Of a stretch of DNA of 64,000 bases, positions 8,906 to 18,225 are shown one piece after another (the first letter of the stretch is position 1; each line of letters starts with the position of its first letter). Source of the stretch: Halorussus aquaticus (GTDB taxonomy: Archaea; Halobacteriota; Halobacteria; Halobacteriales; Haladaptataceae); assembly GCF_024218795.1 (NCBI RefSeq), contig NZ_CP100400.1:496001-560000 (forward strand). The letters run 5' to 3'. Position numbers and translations under genes: made by a program. The notes beneath the pieces are model-generated. The model did no database searches and had not been told where the DNA came from. It saw nothing but the letters and a program-made list of their open reading frames with translations.

Positions 8906-10003
8906 ATGACCCTTCGGAAGCCGCCACTGCGCGAGGTTCACGCCGGCGAAGGAGCGACGTTCACCGAGTTCGGCGGATGGGACATGCCCGTGGAGTTCGA
9001 CTCCATCAAGGTCGAACACGCCGCGGTCCGCGAGGCGGCGGGCATCTTCGACGTGTCCCACATGGGGCAAATCGAGGTGGCAGGGCCGGACGCCGAGGAA
9101 CTCATGCAGCGACTCACCTCGAACGACGTGACCCAACTCGGCCACGGCGACTCCCACTACTCGATGATAACCGACGAGGAGGGCACGATTCTGGACGACA
9201 CCGTGGTCTACCGACTCCCCGACGACCGCGACGCGACGTTCCTCTTCGTCCCCAACGCGGGCCACGACGAACAGATGTACCGGCGGTGGACCGACTACCG
9301 CGACCAGTGGGGGTTAGACGCCAGCGTCGAGAACGTCACCGACGAGTACGCGATGTACGCGGTACAGGGTCCGGACGCCCCGGACCTCGTGGCGGACGCA
9401 ACCGACGACGACGTGACCGACCTCTCGAAGTTCGAGGGCGCGTACGCGTCGTTCGCGGGTGCCGACTGCTGGACCGCTCGAACCGGCTACACCGGCGAGG
9501 ACGGCTTCGAGGTTATCGTTCCCGCGGACGCGGCCGAAGCGGTCTGGGAACTGTTCGACTGCCAGTCCTGCGGTCTCGGTGCCCGAGACACCCTCCGGAT
9601 GGAGATGGGGTTCCTGCTGTCGGGGCAGGACTTCGACGCGGAGAGCAACCCCCGAACGCCGTACGAGGCGGGCGTCGGGTGGACGGTGAAACTCGACAGC
9701 GAGTTCGTCGGCCGAGACGCGCTCGAACGCGCCGACGAGGAGGGGACCGACGAGAAATTCGTCGGCATCAAACTCGTGGACCGGGGTGTCCCGCGCCACG
9801 GTTACGACGTGACAGACACCGACGGCCACATCGTCGGCGAGGTGACCAGCGGCACGATGAGTCCGACGCTGGACGAACCCATCGCGCTGGGCTACGTTCC
9901 GACCGAGTACGCCGACGTCGGGACGAACGTCCGCGTGATGGTCCGCGGCCAGCCGAAAAAAGCAAAGATTGCGAACACGCCATTTCTGAGTGACCAACAA
10001 TGA
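8906..10003 (+). CDS. gcvT: Aminomethyltransferase, glycine cleavage T-protein
   Basis: 365 residues. It takes the aminomethyl group from lipoylated H-protein and transfers the carbon to a folate/pterin carrier, releasing ammonia. The N-terminus [19 protein letters not shown] continues into [10 protein letters not shown] and [14 protein letters not shown], classic T-protein blocks; [10 protein letters not shown] and [15 protein letters not shown] follow, and [12 protein letters not shown] is near the end. Its stop overlaps the gcvH start by four bases (ATGA), so the two are translationally coupled. The partner P-protein genes lie 3.5 kb downstream, beyond an opposite-strand island. Confidence 0.97.
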   Translation: MTLRKPPLREVHAGEGATFTEFGGWDMPVEFDSIKVEHAAVREAAGIFDVSHMGQIEVAGPDAEELMQRLTSNDVTQLGHGDSHYSMITDEEGTILDDTVVYRLPDDRDATFLFVPNAGHDEQMYRRWTDYRDQWGLDASVENVTDEYAMYAVQGPDAPDLVADATDDDVTDLSKFEGAYASFAGADCWTARTGYTGEDGFEVIVPADAAEAVWELFDCQSCGLGARDTLRMEMGFLLSGQDFDAESNPRTPYEAGVGWTVKLDSEFVGRDALERADEEGTDEKFVGIKLVDRGVPRHGYDVTDTDGHIVGEVTSGTMSPTLDEPIALGYVPTEYADVGTNVRVMVRGQPKKAKIANTPFLSDQQ

Positions 10004-10383
10004 GTTTCGAAGTCCCTGACGACCGGACGTACAGTAGCGAACACGAGTGGGTCGAGACGACCGACGGCACGGCCAGAGTCGGCATCACCGACTTCGCGCA
10101 GGACGAACTCGGCGACGTGGTGTTCGTCGAACTCCCCGACGAGGGCGAGGACCTCACCGCGGGCGAGGAGTTCGGCGTGGTGGAGTCCATCAAGGCGGTC
10201 TCGGACCTCTACGCGCCCGTCAACGGCACCGTCACGGCGGTCAACGACGCGCTCGCGGACCAACCCGAACTCGTCAACGACGACCCCTTCGGCGAGGGCT
10301 GGATGCTCGAAGTCGAACTCGCCGAGGAGAGCGGTCTTGACGAACTGCTCTCCGCCGAGGAGTACCGGGAACAGATAGAGTAA
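10000..10383 (+). CDS. gcvH: Glycine cleavage H-protein
   Basis: 127 residues, the normal H-protein length. It carries the aminomethyl group between P, T and L proteins on a lipoyl arm. The lipoylation lysine is Lys65 in [18 protein letters not shown], preceded by EHEWVE and followed by [15 protein letters not shown], all family signatures. It overlaps gcvT by four bases. It ends only ten bases before the stop of the convergent DUF7504-like gene, leaving no room for a separate terminator between them. Confidence 0.97.
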   Translation: MSFEVPDDRTYSSEHEWVETTDGTARVGITDFAQDELGDVVFVELPDEGEDLTAGEEFGVVESIKAVSDLYAPVNGTVTAVNDALADQPELVNDDPFGEGWMLEVELAEESGLDELLSAEEYREQIE

Positions 10384-10393
10384 CGCCGCCGCG

Positions 10394-11152
10394 TTACAGC
10401 GGCGTCCACCCGACCGAGAGATTCCGATTCGGGACGTGCCACCGTTGCTCGCCGACCGGGCCGTCATCGGTGGAATCGGCCAACCGAACTTCTACGACGG
10501 CGTCCGCGTCGTCCGCGAGCGTCTGCACGACCTCACTGTCGTACGACTTCTGTAGCGTGTAGTGGGCCATGGCGTCGTGGTTCTGGACGTGTCCGCCGAC
10601 GACTCGGAGACAGCGCCGAACCACGTCTTCGCCGTAGAAATCGAGCAGCGGTTCCAGCGAGTCGATACCCACTCTGAGGTCGGCCGGGCGGAGCGCGTCG
10701 CTCCGGGCCGCGAAATCGTCCATGGCTTCGACCAACGCGGCCTGCAGTCCGGTCAGTTCCGGGTCCGCGATGCGAGTCTCCTTGACGCCCGCCAAGTCCC
10801 GAGAAGGGGTCCCGTTCGTCGCAGCGACCGACCGAACTGCGCCGACGTGATTGAGGACGTGGGTCGTCTCACCGACCGGACGCGGCGACTCGCTCGGGTC
10901 GGGGAGTCGCTCGGCGATACTCTCGGGCGTCGCGTCGGTGACCGCGAGGACGCGATAGCGGACTACGTCGTCGTCCCCCAGCATCCGCGAACTCGCGCGC
11001 GTGAGAAGTTCCCGGGGTACGTCGCCCACGACCATGAGGTTACAGCCGGTGGACTTCAGTTCGTTCAGTAACCCGAGGAAGTCCGCGAGGTCGTCGTCGG
11101 GCACTGACTCGTCCGACCCACGCGCTGGTTCGCTGGTATCTGGGGACGACAT
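10394..11152 (-). CDS. Inactive RecA/KaiC-like signalling protein (haloarchaeal DUF7504 type)
   Basis: About 252 residues starting MSSPDTSEPARGSDE. After an acidic leader, LKSTGCNLMVVGDVPREL sits where a KaiC-like protein would have its P-loop, but no GK[ST] is present, so ATP binding is doubtful. Later strands (DAVVEVRLADS) and helices (DFYGEDVVRRCLRVVGGHVQ) keep the RecA-like order. Haloarchaea have many such degenerate KaiC relatives, often beside sensors and response regulators. A TATA-like box on this strand (11188-11197) implies initiation near 11165, hence the start at 11152 rather than the ATG at 11173. It lies downstream of the CHAT gene on the same strand, across an AT-rich spacer. 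Confidence 0.65.
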   Translation of the reverse strand: MSSPDTSEPARGSDESVPDDDLADFLGLLNELKSTGCNLMVVGDVPRELLTRASSRMLGDDDVVRYRVLAVTDATPESIAERLPDPSESPRPVGETTHVLNHVGAVRSVAATNGTPSRDLAGVKETRIADPELTGLQAALVEAMDDFAARSDALRPADLRVGIDSLEPLLDFYGEDVVRRCLRVVGGHVQNHDAMAHYTLQKSYDSEVVQTLADDADAVVEVRLADSTDDGPVGEQRWHVPNRNLSVGWTPL

Positions 11153-11373
11153 TCGTTTTCGTGTGACTGTCATTTTCAGGGATCGGTTATAAAATTACCC
11201 CACTCGGAATTGTGGATATATGGAATGCAAGTACATTAATAATGGTTTCAGCGCCATTCCATCATAGAATTCACTCATTTACTAATAATATTCAGTCATA
11301 GTGTGCTATAAGTACTCTTCTTAAATCTATAGTATTAATTACATAGAGAAAAGCAAAAGGTGATTCAGATACA

Positions 11374-11517
11374 ATGGAAAACGTGATGGTTCAAACATTC
11401 AATCTCGATAAATTGCTAGTTTCAAACCCGAGACTGATGAGCGTGTTTTGGTTTACCGGCCTAGTGCTTTCACAAGTTGGAATAAACCACGCTCTGCTAC
11501 CGAAAACCGGCCCGTGA
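11374..11517 (+). CDS. Possible small membrane protein in AT-rich spacer
   Basis: A 47-residue open frame starting MENVMVQTFNLDKLL. Residues 22-42 (MSVFWFTGLVLSQVGINHALL) form one likely membrane helix, so I give only its ends: MSVFW to NHALL. AAAGGTGAT, which resembles the haloarchaeal Shine-Dalgarno core GGTGAT, lies nine bases before the ATG; most genes in this window lack one. The stop (11515-11517) abuts the stop of the convergent CHAT gene. Base composition is AT-rich, as in the CHAT C-terminus. No family is recognised, and it could be a chance frame. Confidence 0.35.
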   Translation: MENVMVQTFNLDKLLVSNPRLMSVFWFTGLVLSQVGINHALLPKTGP

Positions 11518-13695
11518 TCAAAACTGCTCAAACCAGACGTCACTCCAAACTAGTTCCCCCTCAACGAGAAACGGGTCCGATTTGTCACCAATTATGTCTT
11601 GGAACTCGTCCCGACCAAGTGTCTTCTTTTCGTAGATACCCGGTATTATAAAGTATTCGTCGGACTCCATACCAAATGGTTTAGCCGTGGCACCGACATC
11701 GTACCCACGAATCGAATATGTATTTGTCTCCACATTTACTGTCTGCTTTCTATAGTCTTTATCACAAATTCGGTAAACCGCGGGAAAGAGACGCTCGTAG
11801 TGAACAACGATGATACCCGGATCACCGACGACCACGTACCGATTACCAATCGAAGTGTACTCTCGGACGATTTTCATCGCACCACCTACGTCGAACCCAT
11901 AGTGCAGTAATCGCGCCAACGTTTCGCCGACTTCTACTGCCCCGGAGTTGTAGAGGTCCGAGAGACTCACGATGGCGGCGTTCGCACCGGTCTTCACGAG
12001 TTCGATACCTTGGTCGTGGGACCGACATCCGTTAAGCAGAGCTACGGTCGCGTTCGTCTCGTCCAGTGTGGCGGCGTCGAGGACCCCGTCGGAACACTGG
12101 AACCCGCAGCCGTCGATGTGGCCGACAAAGTGGAACAGATCGTGGTCCTCGACGAGCAGGTCCCGGAGTTCGGCGGTCGAGACGCCCGATTGGGCGGTCA
12201 CGTTGACGGGCACGTCGTCTCGACTGCCGTAGATTTCGTCCACGGAGTCCAGTTCCTCGCGCATCTGGTCGTCGTTGCAGACCACCGCGACGTCGACGGT
12301 GCCGTCCGACGGTTCGGGCGTCTCGTGGTCGAACGCCTCCCGGACGAGTTTCGTCCCGCGAACGGGCGTCCCGTCGCCGACCCACGCCTGTTCGAGCGCG
12401 TCCACGTCCGGGAGCGTCACGTACTCCTCAAGCGTTGGCACACCGCGAGTCGCGTCTGTCTCGTCCTCGGAACCGTCGTTTCGCAACGGCTGCGCTGCGT
12501 CCGCTGACTGGGCGGAATCGTCGCCCGTCGCGGTCTGCTCTCGCCCGCTCGGTCGCCGGAGGAACGAATCCAGCGCCCCGTCGAGTTGGTCGGGGACTTC
12601 CCGCTGGTTGGACGAGACCTCGCGCTCGGTCTTCGGCCGCACGATCGAGAGGTCGTTGACGAGGTAGGGCAGGAACTCGACCGCTTCGGCGTCGGGTTGG
12701 ACGTGCGTCACTCGATGCCACGGTGACGCGATGGCCTCGATGGCGTCGTCCGGCACCGAGAGATACGTCCGGAGTCGCTCGGCGGGCGACGCGTCGTAGA
12801 GGTCGGCGAAGTCGAGGTCGACGTGCGCTTCGAGGACCTCTCGCTCGTGGAGGTCGTCGGGGTACAGGCCCTCGGTTCTCGTCACGCAGTCGAGGAAGAA
12901 CACGCGTTCGAGCAGTGCCGCCGTGGCGTCGGCGACCGCCGCCGGTTCGTCGCCGAGGTGGTGAGTGAGGCCACCCGTCGCCGTCACGGCGGCGCCGTCG
13001 CCCGGGACGACGGTCGCACCGAGGTAGTACGCCAGCGGCGCGACGGTGTACACTGCCCAGTACTCCGACGGGACGGTTATCTGAACGCCGGTCTCGGGCG
13101 TTTCGAGACCCGGGGGTATCGAGAGTTCGTCTCCACGTTCGATGCGGGGCGGATGGCCGCGCAGCGTCGGCCACGCTCGCTCGGGCGACGTGGTCTTCAG
13201 CGCCGACGAGAACGCCGACACCGCCTCTATCGTCGCTTCGGGGTCGTCCGGGACCGTAATCGTCGCGGCCGGGGCGCTGTGGTAGGACCGCGCGCCGACT
13301 TCGACGGTGGTCTCCTCGTCGAACTCGAAGGTCACGCGCTCGGGCGTCACGTCGATGCGGACACGTCCCGAGACGCGCAGATACACCTTTATCGGCGAGT
13401 GGAGTTCCACGAGGTAGTCGTCGTCAGAGAGTTCGCGGGTCGTGGGGCTATCGACCGACAGCAACGGGTCGCCGTCGGGCGTCCGCACGTCGGCGGGAAT
13501 CATGTAGGGGAGGCGAAGCCGTCCGGCCGAGATTCGGCAGGCCGTATCGACCGGAAACGTGAACGCGTCGGTGTCCGAACGCGTCGGGTCCACCGACACG
13601 TCCGTGAGGAGCAGAAAGTGTCTGGTCTCGACCGGATCGACGACGTCGATACCGGTCTCGTCGTCCGGCGATTCGAATCTCGGGTAGAGAGTCAT
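11518..13695 (-). CDS. CHAT (caspase-like) domain protein with long N-terminal region
   Basis: 725 residues. The C-terminal third shows a CHAT peptidase fold: LFHFVGHIDG gives His526, VALLNGCRSH gives Cys557, the spacing and context expected for the catalytic dyad, and VVVGDPGII near residue 625 matches the conserved end of CHAT domains. Residues 1-370 are mostly beta-rich with no family I recognise; 370-420 is a disordered acidic linker. About 95 further residues after the GDP motif are encoded by much more AT-rich DNA. CHAT proteases are known from prokaryotic regulated-proteolysis and defence systems, including Craspase; the substrate here is unknown. The gene lies between gcvH and gcvPA on the opposite strand. 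Confidence 0.8.
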   Translation of the reverse strand: MTLYPRFESPDDETGIDVVDPVETRHFLLLTDVSVDPTRSDTDAFTFPVDTACRISAGRLRLPYMIPADVRTPDGDPLLSVDSPTTRELSDDDYLVELHSPIKVYLRVSGRVRIDVTPERVTFEFDEETTVEVGARSYHSAPAATITVPDDPEATIEAVSAFSSALKTTSPERAWPTLRGHPPRIERGDELSIPPGLETPETGVQITVPSEYWAVYTVAPLAYYLGATVVPGDGAAVTATGGLTHHLGDEPAAVADATAALLERVFFLDCVTRTEGLYPDDLHEREVLEAHVDLDFADLYDASPAERLRTYLSVPDDAIEAIASPWHRVTHVQPDAEAVEFLPYLVNDLSIVRPKTEREVSSNQREVPDQLDGALDSFLRRPSGREQTATGDDSAQSADAAQPLRNDGSEDETDATRGVPTLEEYVTLPDVDALEQAWVGDGTPVRGTKLVREAFDHETPEPSDGTVDVAVVCNDDQMREELDSVDEIYGSRDDVPVNVTAQSGVSTAELRDLLVEDHDLFHFVGHIDGCGFQCSDGVLDAATLDETNATVALLNGCRSHDQGIELVKTGANAAIVSLSDLYNSGAVEVGETLARLLHYGFDVGGAMKIVREYTSIGNRYVVVGDPGIIVVHYERLFPAVYRICDKDYRKQTVNVETNTYSIRGYDVGATAKPFGMESDEYFIIPGIYEKKTLGRDEFQDIIGDKSDPFLVEGELVWSDVWFEQF

Positions 13696-13915
13696 GAGTC
13701 GAGAATCGGGTATCGTATTCTACCGGACGCAGGGCGCAACTAAAAACCCTCGGACGAGATGACATCAGGTCGTGCCCTGATTTCCCCGACGCGACCAGTG
13801 TCTCGCTGTCGAACGTGGCCCGCGCTTTGCCCCCAACGTCAGAGCGACGACGGTCGCCGGAAACCGAAATCGAATACCCCTATCTTAAAACGATACACTC
13901 CGTACCTCCGTTTAC

Positions 13916-15259
13916 ATGAGCGGACGACACGAGTCAGGGGAGCGGGGAAGCCCGTACGCACCGCACACCGCCGACGAAACGGCGGCGATGCTCGATGCGG
14001 TCGGCGCGGACGACGTGACGGAACTGTTCGACATCCCAGACCCCGTCGAGTTCGACGGGGAGTTCGGCATCGAGGCCAGGAGCGAACGGGACGCCGAGCG
14101 CCACGTCAGCGGTCTGCTATCGCGCAACGACGACCTGACCGAGTTCCTCGGCCGGGGCCACTACGAACACTACGTCCCCTCGCTGGTGGACCACCTCTCG
14201 GCGCGCTCGGAGTTCCTGACCTCCTACACCCAGTACCAGCCCGAAATCACGCAGGGGTTCCTGCAGGCCCTGTTCGAGTACCAGTCGATGCTGGTCGAGT
14301 TGACCGGTCTCGACGTCGTCAACGCCTCGATGTACGACCACGCGACCGCCCTCGCAGAGGCGGCCCTGCTCGCGGCTCGCGTCCGGTCCACCGACGGCGA
14401 CCGCGTGCTGGTTCCCGACTACCTCCTCGCGAACCGCCGCGACGTCCTCGAAAACTACACCGACGGCGCGGGACTCTCTGTGGAGACGTTCGCCACCGAC
14501 GACGGGAACGTGGACCCCGACGTTCTCGCCGACGCCATCGACGACGACGCCGTGATGGTGTACGTCGAGAACCCGACCACGCGCGGAACCGTCGAGGAGA
14601 ACGTGGAGGCCGTCGGCGAACTCGCCGACGACCACGACGCGCTGTTCTGTCTCGGTTCGGACCCGGTCGCGCTCTCGATTCTACAGGAACCCGAGAGCGT
14701 CGGGGCGGACGTCGTGGTCGGCGACGCCGCCGCGCTCGGACTGCCAACCGCGTACGGCATGGGTCTGGGCCTGTTCGCCTGCCGCGAGGACTTCGTGCGG
14801 CAGGTGCCGGGCCGCCTCGTCGGCGCGAGCGAGGACGCCGCCGACAATCGCACCTACACCCTGACGCTCCAGACGCGCGAACAGCACATCCGCCGGGAGC
14901 GCGCCACGAGTAACATCTGCACAAATCAGGCGTGGGTCGCGCTGCGGACGGCTATCCACGCGGCCTACCTCGGTCCCGACGGACTCGTCGAACTCGCCAA
15001 CGACTGCGTTCGACTGGCCGCAGACCTCGCCGAGCGGTTGGACGCCGTCAACGGCCTCCGCGCGCCGGTCCACGACCGCCACCACTTCCGGGAGTTCGTG
15101 GCCCACACCGACCAACCCGCGAACGCGGTCGCGTCGGACCTCGAAGCCGAGGGGTTCGCGGTCCACGCCGTGGGCGACCACGAGGTACAGGTCTGCATCA
15201 CCGACGCCAACGAACACGCCGCCGACGAACTGGTCGCGGCCTTCGAGGAGGTGGCCTGA
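13916..15259 (+). CDS. gcvPA: Glycine dehydrogenase (decarboxylating) subunit 1
   Basis: 447 residues, the N-terminal half of the split P-protein used by archaea. With GcvPB it decarboxylates glycine and loads the aminomethyl group onto GcvH. Signatures: [17 protein letters not shown] at the start, [36 protein letters not shown], and [12 protein letters not shown] near residue 330. The ATG follows a TATA-like CTTAAAAC about 30 bases upstream, so this half of the system has its own promoter, consistent with its separation from gcvT-gcvH. Stop and next start are one base apart. Confidence 0.97.
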   Translation: MSGRHESGERGSPYAPHTADETAAMLDAVGADDVTELFDIPDPVEFDGEFGIEARSERDAERHVSGLLSRNDDLTEFLGRGHYEHYVPSLVDHLSARSEFLTSYTQYQPEITQGFLQALFEYQSMLVELTGLDVVNASMYDHATALAEAALLAARVRSTDGDRVLVPDYLLANRRDVLENYTDGAGLSVETFATDDGNVDPDVLADAIDDDAVMVYVENPTTRGTVEENVEAVGELADDHDALFCLGSDPVALSILQEPESVGADVVVGDAAALGLPTAYGMGLGLFACREDFVRQVPGRLVGASEDAADNRTYTLTLQTREQHIRRERATSNICTNQAWVALRTAIHAAYLGPDGLVELANDCVRLAADLAERLDAVNGLRAPVHDRHHFREFVAHTDQPANAVASDLEAEGFAVHAVGDHEVQVCITDANEHAADELVAAFEEVA

Positions 15260-15260
15260 G

Positions 15261-16736
15261 ATGAGATACGACCAAGCACGCTGGACGAACGACGGCGCGG
15301 AGGGCGACGACGCGGAGGGGCAGTACGAACTGCTCCTCTCGGAGAAGAACTCGAAGACCGTCGACGTCGAGTCGCCGCTCCCCGACGACCTGACCCGCGA
15401 GAACCTCGAACTCCCCGACCTCTCGGAACCCGAACTCGCGCGCCACTACACGCGGCTCTCCCAAATGAACTACGGCGTCGATAGCGGGCCGTACCCCCTC
15501 GGAAGCTGTACGATGAAGTACAACCCCAAGTTCACCGAAGACGTGGCCGCGCTCCCGAGCGCCGCGGTCCACCCCGACCGCTCGGCGGAGAGCGTCCAAG
15601 GGAGTCTCGCGGTGATGCACGGGCTTCAGGACTACCTCGCCAGAATCGGCGGGATGGACGCCGTGAGCCTCCAGCCCCCCGCCGGAGCGGCGGGCGAGTT
15701 CACCGGAATTCTGGTCGCCAAGGCGTTCCACGAGCAGAACGGCGAGGGCGACCAGCGAGACGAGATCATCGTCCCCGACAGTGCCCACGGCACGAACTTC
15801 GCCAGCGCCGCGCTCGCGGGCTACGAAGTCGTCGAACTCCCCTCGGGCGACGACGGCCGGGTCGATTTAGAGGCGCTCGAAGCCGCCGCCAGCAGGCGCA
15901 CCGCGCTGTTCATGCTCACCAACCCCAACACGCTGGGTCTCTTCGAGCGTGACATCGAAGAGATCGCGGACATCGTCCACGACGCCGGGGGACTGCTCTA
16001 CTACGACGGCGCGAACCTCAACGCCCTGCTCGGGCAGGCCCGGCCGGGCGACATGGGCTTCGACATCATGCACTACAACGTCCACAAGACGTTCGCCACG
16101 CCCCACGGCGGCGGCGGTCCGGGCGCGGGCCCGGTGGGCGTCGTCTCGGACCTCGCGGAGTTCCTCCCCGCGCCGCGCGTCCGCGAAGTCGGTAGACGCG
16201 ACGGCGAGGGACGCGGAACCGGCGGCGTCTACGAGCGCTTCGACCCGGAGAACACGGTCGGCAAGGTCCACGGCTTCGCGGGCAACTGGCTCGTCCTCCT
16301 GAAGGCCTACGCCTACATCGCGCGACTCGGCGACGAGGGTCTCACGGACGCCTCCGCGAAGGCGGTCCTCAATGCCAACTACCTCGCCAGCCAGATAGAC
16401 TACGACATCCCGTTCGGCCCGTTCCACCACGAGTTCGTCGCCAGCGCGGGCGACCAAGACGCCGCCGACGTGGCGAAGCGCATGCTCGACTACGGCGTCC
16501 ACCCGCCCACGACCAAGTGGCCCGAAATCGTCCCGGAGGCGCTGATGACCGAACCCACCGAAATCGAGGGGAAGGACACCCTCGACCAACTCGCGGAGGC
16601 GTTCGACGCCGTCGCCGCCGAGGACGACGAGACGCTGGCGAGTGCGCCGAACCGGACCACGGCCCGGCGAATCGACCAGACCAGCGCCGCGCGCGACCTC
16701 CGACTGTCGTGGCAGTCGCTGGAAGCCGAGGAGTGA
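15261..16736 (+). CDS. gcvPB: Glycine dehydrogenase (decarboxylating) subunit 2
   Basis: 491 residues, the PLP-bearing half of the split P-protein. The cofactor lysine is Lys276 in MHYNVHKTFATPHGGGGPG. SCTMKYNPK, LQPPAGAAGEFTG and NPNTLGLFE are further family blocks, and the C-terminus contains GVHPPTTKWP. It starts one base after the gcvPA stop and surely forms an operon with it. The complete set T, H, PA and PB is present in the window; the L protein (dihydrolipoyl dehydrogenase) is not. Confidence 0.97.
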   Translation: MRYDQARWTNDGAEGDDAEGQYELLLSEKNSKTVDVESPLPDDLTRENLELPDLSEPELARHYTRLSQMNYGVDSGPYPLGSCTMKYNPKFTEDVAALPSAAVHPDRSAESVQGSLAVMHGLQDYLARIGGMDAVSLQPPAGAAGEFTGILVAKAFHEQNGEGDQRDEIIVPDSAHGTNFASAALAGYEVVELPSGDDGRVDLEALEAAASRRTALFMLTNPNTLGLFERDIEEIADIVHDAGGLLYYDGANLNALLGQARPGDMGFDIMHYNVHKTFATPHGGGGPGAGPVGVVSDLAEFLPAPRVREVGRRDGEGRGTGGVYERFDPENTVGKVHGFAGNWLVLLKAYAYIARLGDEGLTDASAKAVLNANYLASQIDYDIPFGPFHHEFVASAGDQDAADVAKRMLDYGVHPPTTKWPEIVPEALMTEPTEIEGKDTLDQLAEAFDAVAAEDDETLASAPNRTTARRIDQTSAARDLRLSWQSLEAEE

Positions 16737-16767
16737 CCGTCGAGCGAGGAAGGGGAGCGTCGCCGCC

Positions 16768-17124
<357 letters not shown>

Positions 17125-17283
17125 TCGTTACTTGTCCGTCGTTGGAGAGGGGCACCAAGATAAAACCCGTCGAAAGTCGCGCTTCGGTTTCGGTTCGACC
17201 CGGCCGACGCGACGCTGTCCGATGGGCCTGCGACCGGTGACGATTCGGTACGCTTTTTCTCGCCGAAGGCCGGAGAGAAATCC

Positions 17284-18180
17284 GTGCGCGAACTCTCGCT
17301 CGACGACCTGCCGAAGCACTCGCCGTGGCCCGCGCGCCTGCTCGGACGCGAGGACTGGGACGAGCAAGCCGGGTTCGGCGGCATCGGCGTGTCGGTCTAC
17401 GACGAGGTGTACGGCAAACTGTTCTCGCTCGCCCGCGAGAACCCCGAGATGGACTACCGGGCGGTCCAGCGGTCGGCCAACCACTACGCCGAGGAGAGTC
17501 CCGTAGCGATTTCGCGGGGCGAGAACCTCTACCTCGCGGACGTGGACGAGAAGCAGGAGTTACAGGACGAGGCGCTGGTGGCCTCGTTCGCGGGGACGCT
17601 CTCGGGCGGCGAGACGGTCGTGGCCTTGGGTTGCGGGTGGGGGTACGAACTCGGCGTCCTCGCCGACGCCTACCCCGACTGCGAGTTCGTCGGCGGCGAC
17701 CCCGCCGAGAACGGCGTGGCGCTGGCCCGCGAACTGTTCAGTGACCGCGACCGCATCACGGTCGGCGAGTTCGACTTCCGCGACGACCGGTGGGACCTGC
17801 TGGAGGACGTGCTGGCAGACGGGAGTGCGAGCGCAGACGACGGCGGGGATGGCGACGACGGCGAGGGCGAGGTGGTCCTGTTCACGCAGGGGTCGCTCAC
17901 CGCGCTGCCGAGCGTCCGCGACGTGATATCCGAGACGCTCGCGAACTACCTCGACCGAGTCCGGACCGGCGTCCACCTCGAACACGTCTTCGAACTCCAC
18001 CCCGAGGACACGCTGCTCGGGCAACTCCGCCGAAGCTACGCCGACCGTCGGGAGTACAACGACGACATGCTGACCGCGCTCCGCGCGACCGGCGGTATCG
18101 ACGTTACCAGCGCGACCTACGACGTGGTCGGGGGTAACCCGCTCCATCCCCTCTCGGAGATTCGGTGGGAAGCGGTCTGA
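17284..18180 (+). CDS. SAM-dependent methyltransferase (class I fold)
   Basis: 298 residues from a GTG start. VVALGCGWGYELGVLAD (around residue 117) is the glycine-rich SAM-binding motif I; EFVGGDPAEN supplies the acidic residue after strand 2; VVLFTQGSLTAL sits in the motif IV position. The first 90 residues form a separate helical N-terminal domain (DDLPKHSPWPARLLG). A low-complexity Asp/Gly insert lies near residue 190, a salt-adapted loop. Substrate unknown. The start is set by the proximity of the conserved LSLDDLPKHSPWP block. Confidence 0.8.
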   Translation: MRELSLDDLPKHSPWPARLLGREDWDEQAGFGGIGVSVYDEVYGKLFSLARENPEMDYRAVQRSANHYAEESPVAISRGENLYLADVDEKQELQDEALVASFAGTLSGGETVVALGCGWGYELGVLADAYPDCEFVGGDPAENGVALARELFSDRDRITVGEFDFRDDRWDLLEDVLADGSASADDGGDGDDGEGEVVLFTQGSLTALPSVRDVISETLANYLDRVRTGVHLEHVFELHPEDTLLGQLRRSYADRREYNDDMLTALRATGGIDVTSATYDVVGGNPLHPLSEIRWEAV

Positions 18181-18225
18181 AACGCGGAAAACGGCCGATA
18201 CAGAGAACCAGCGACGGGTGGCTCG

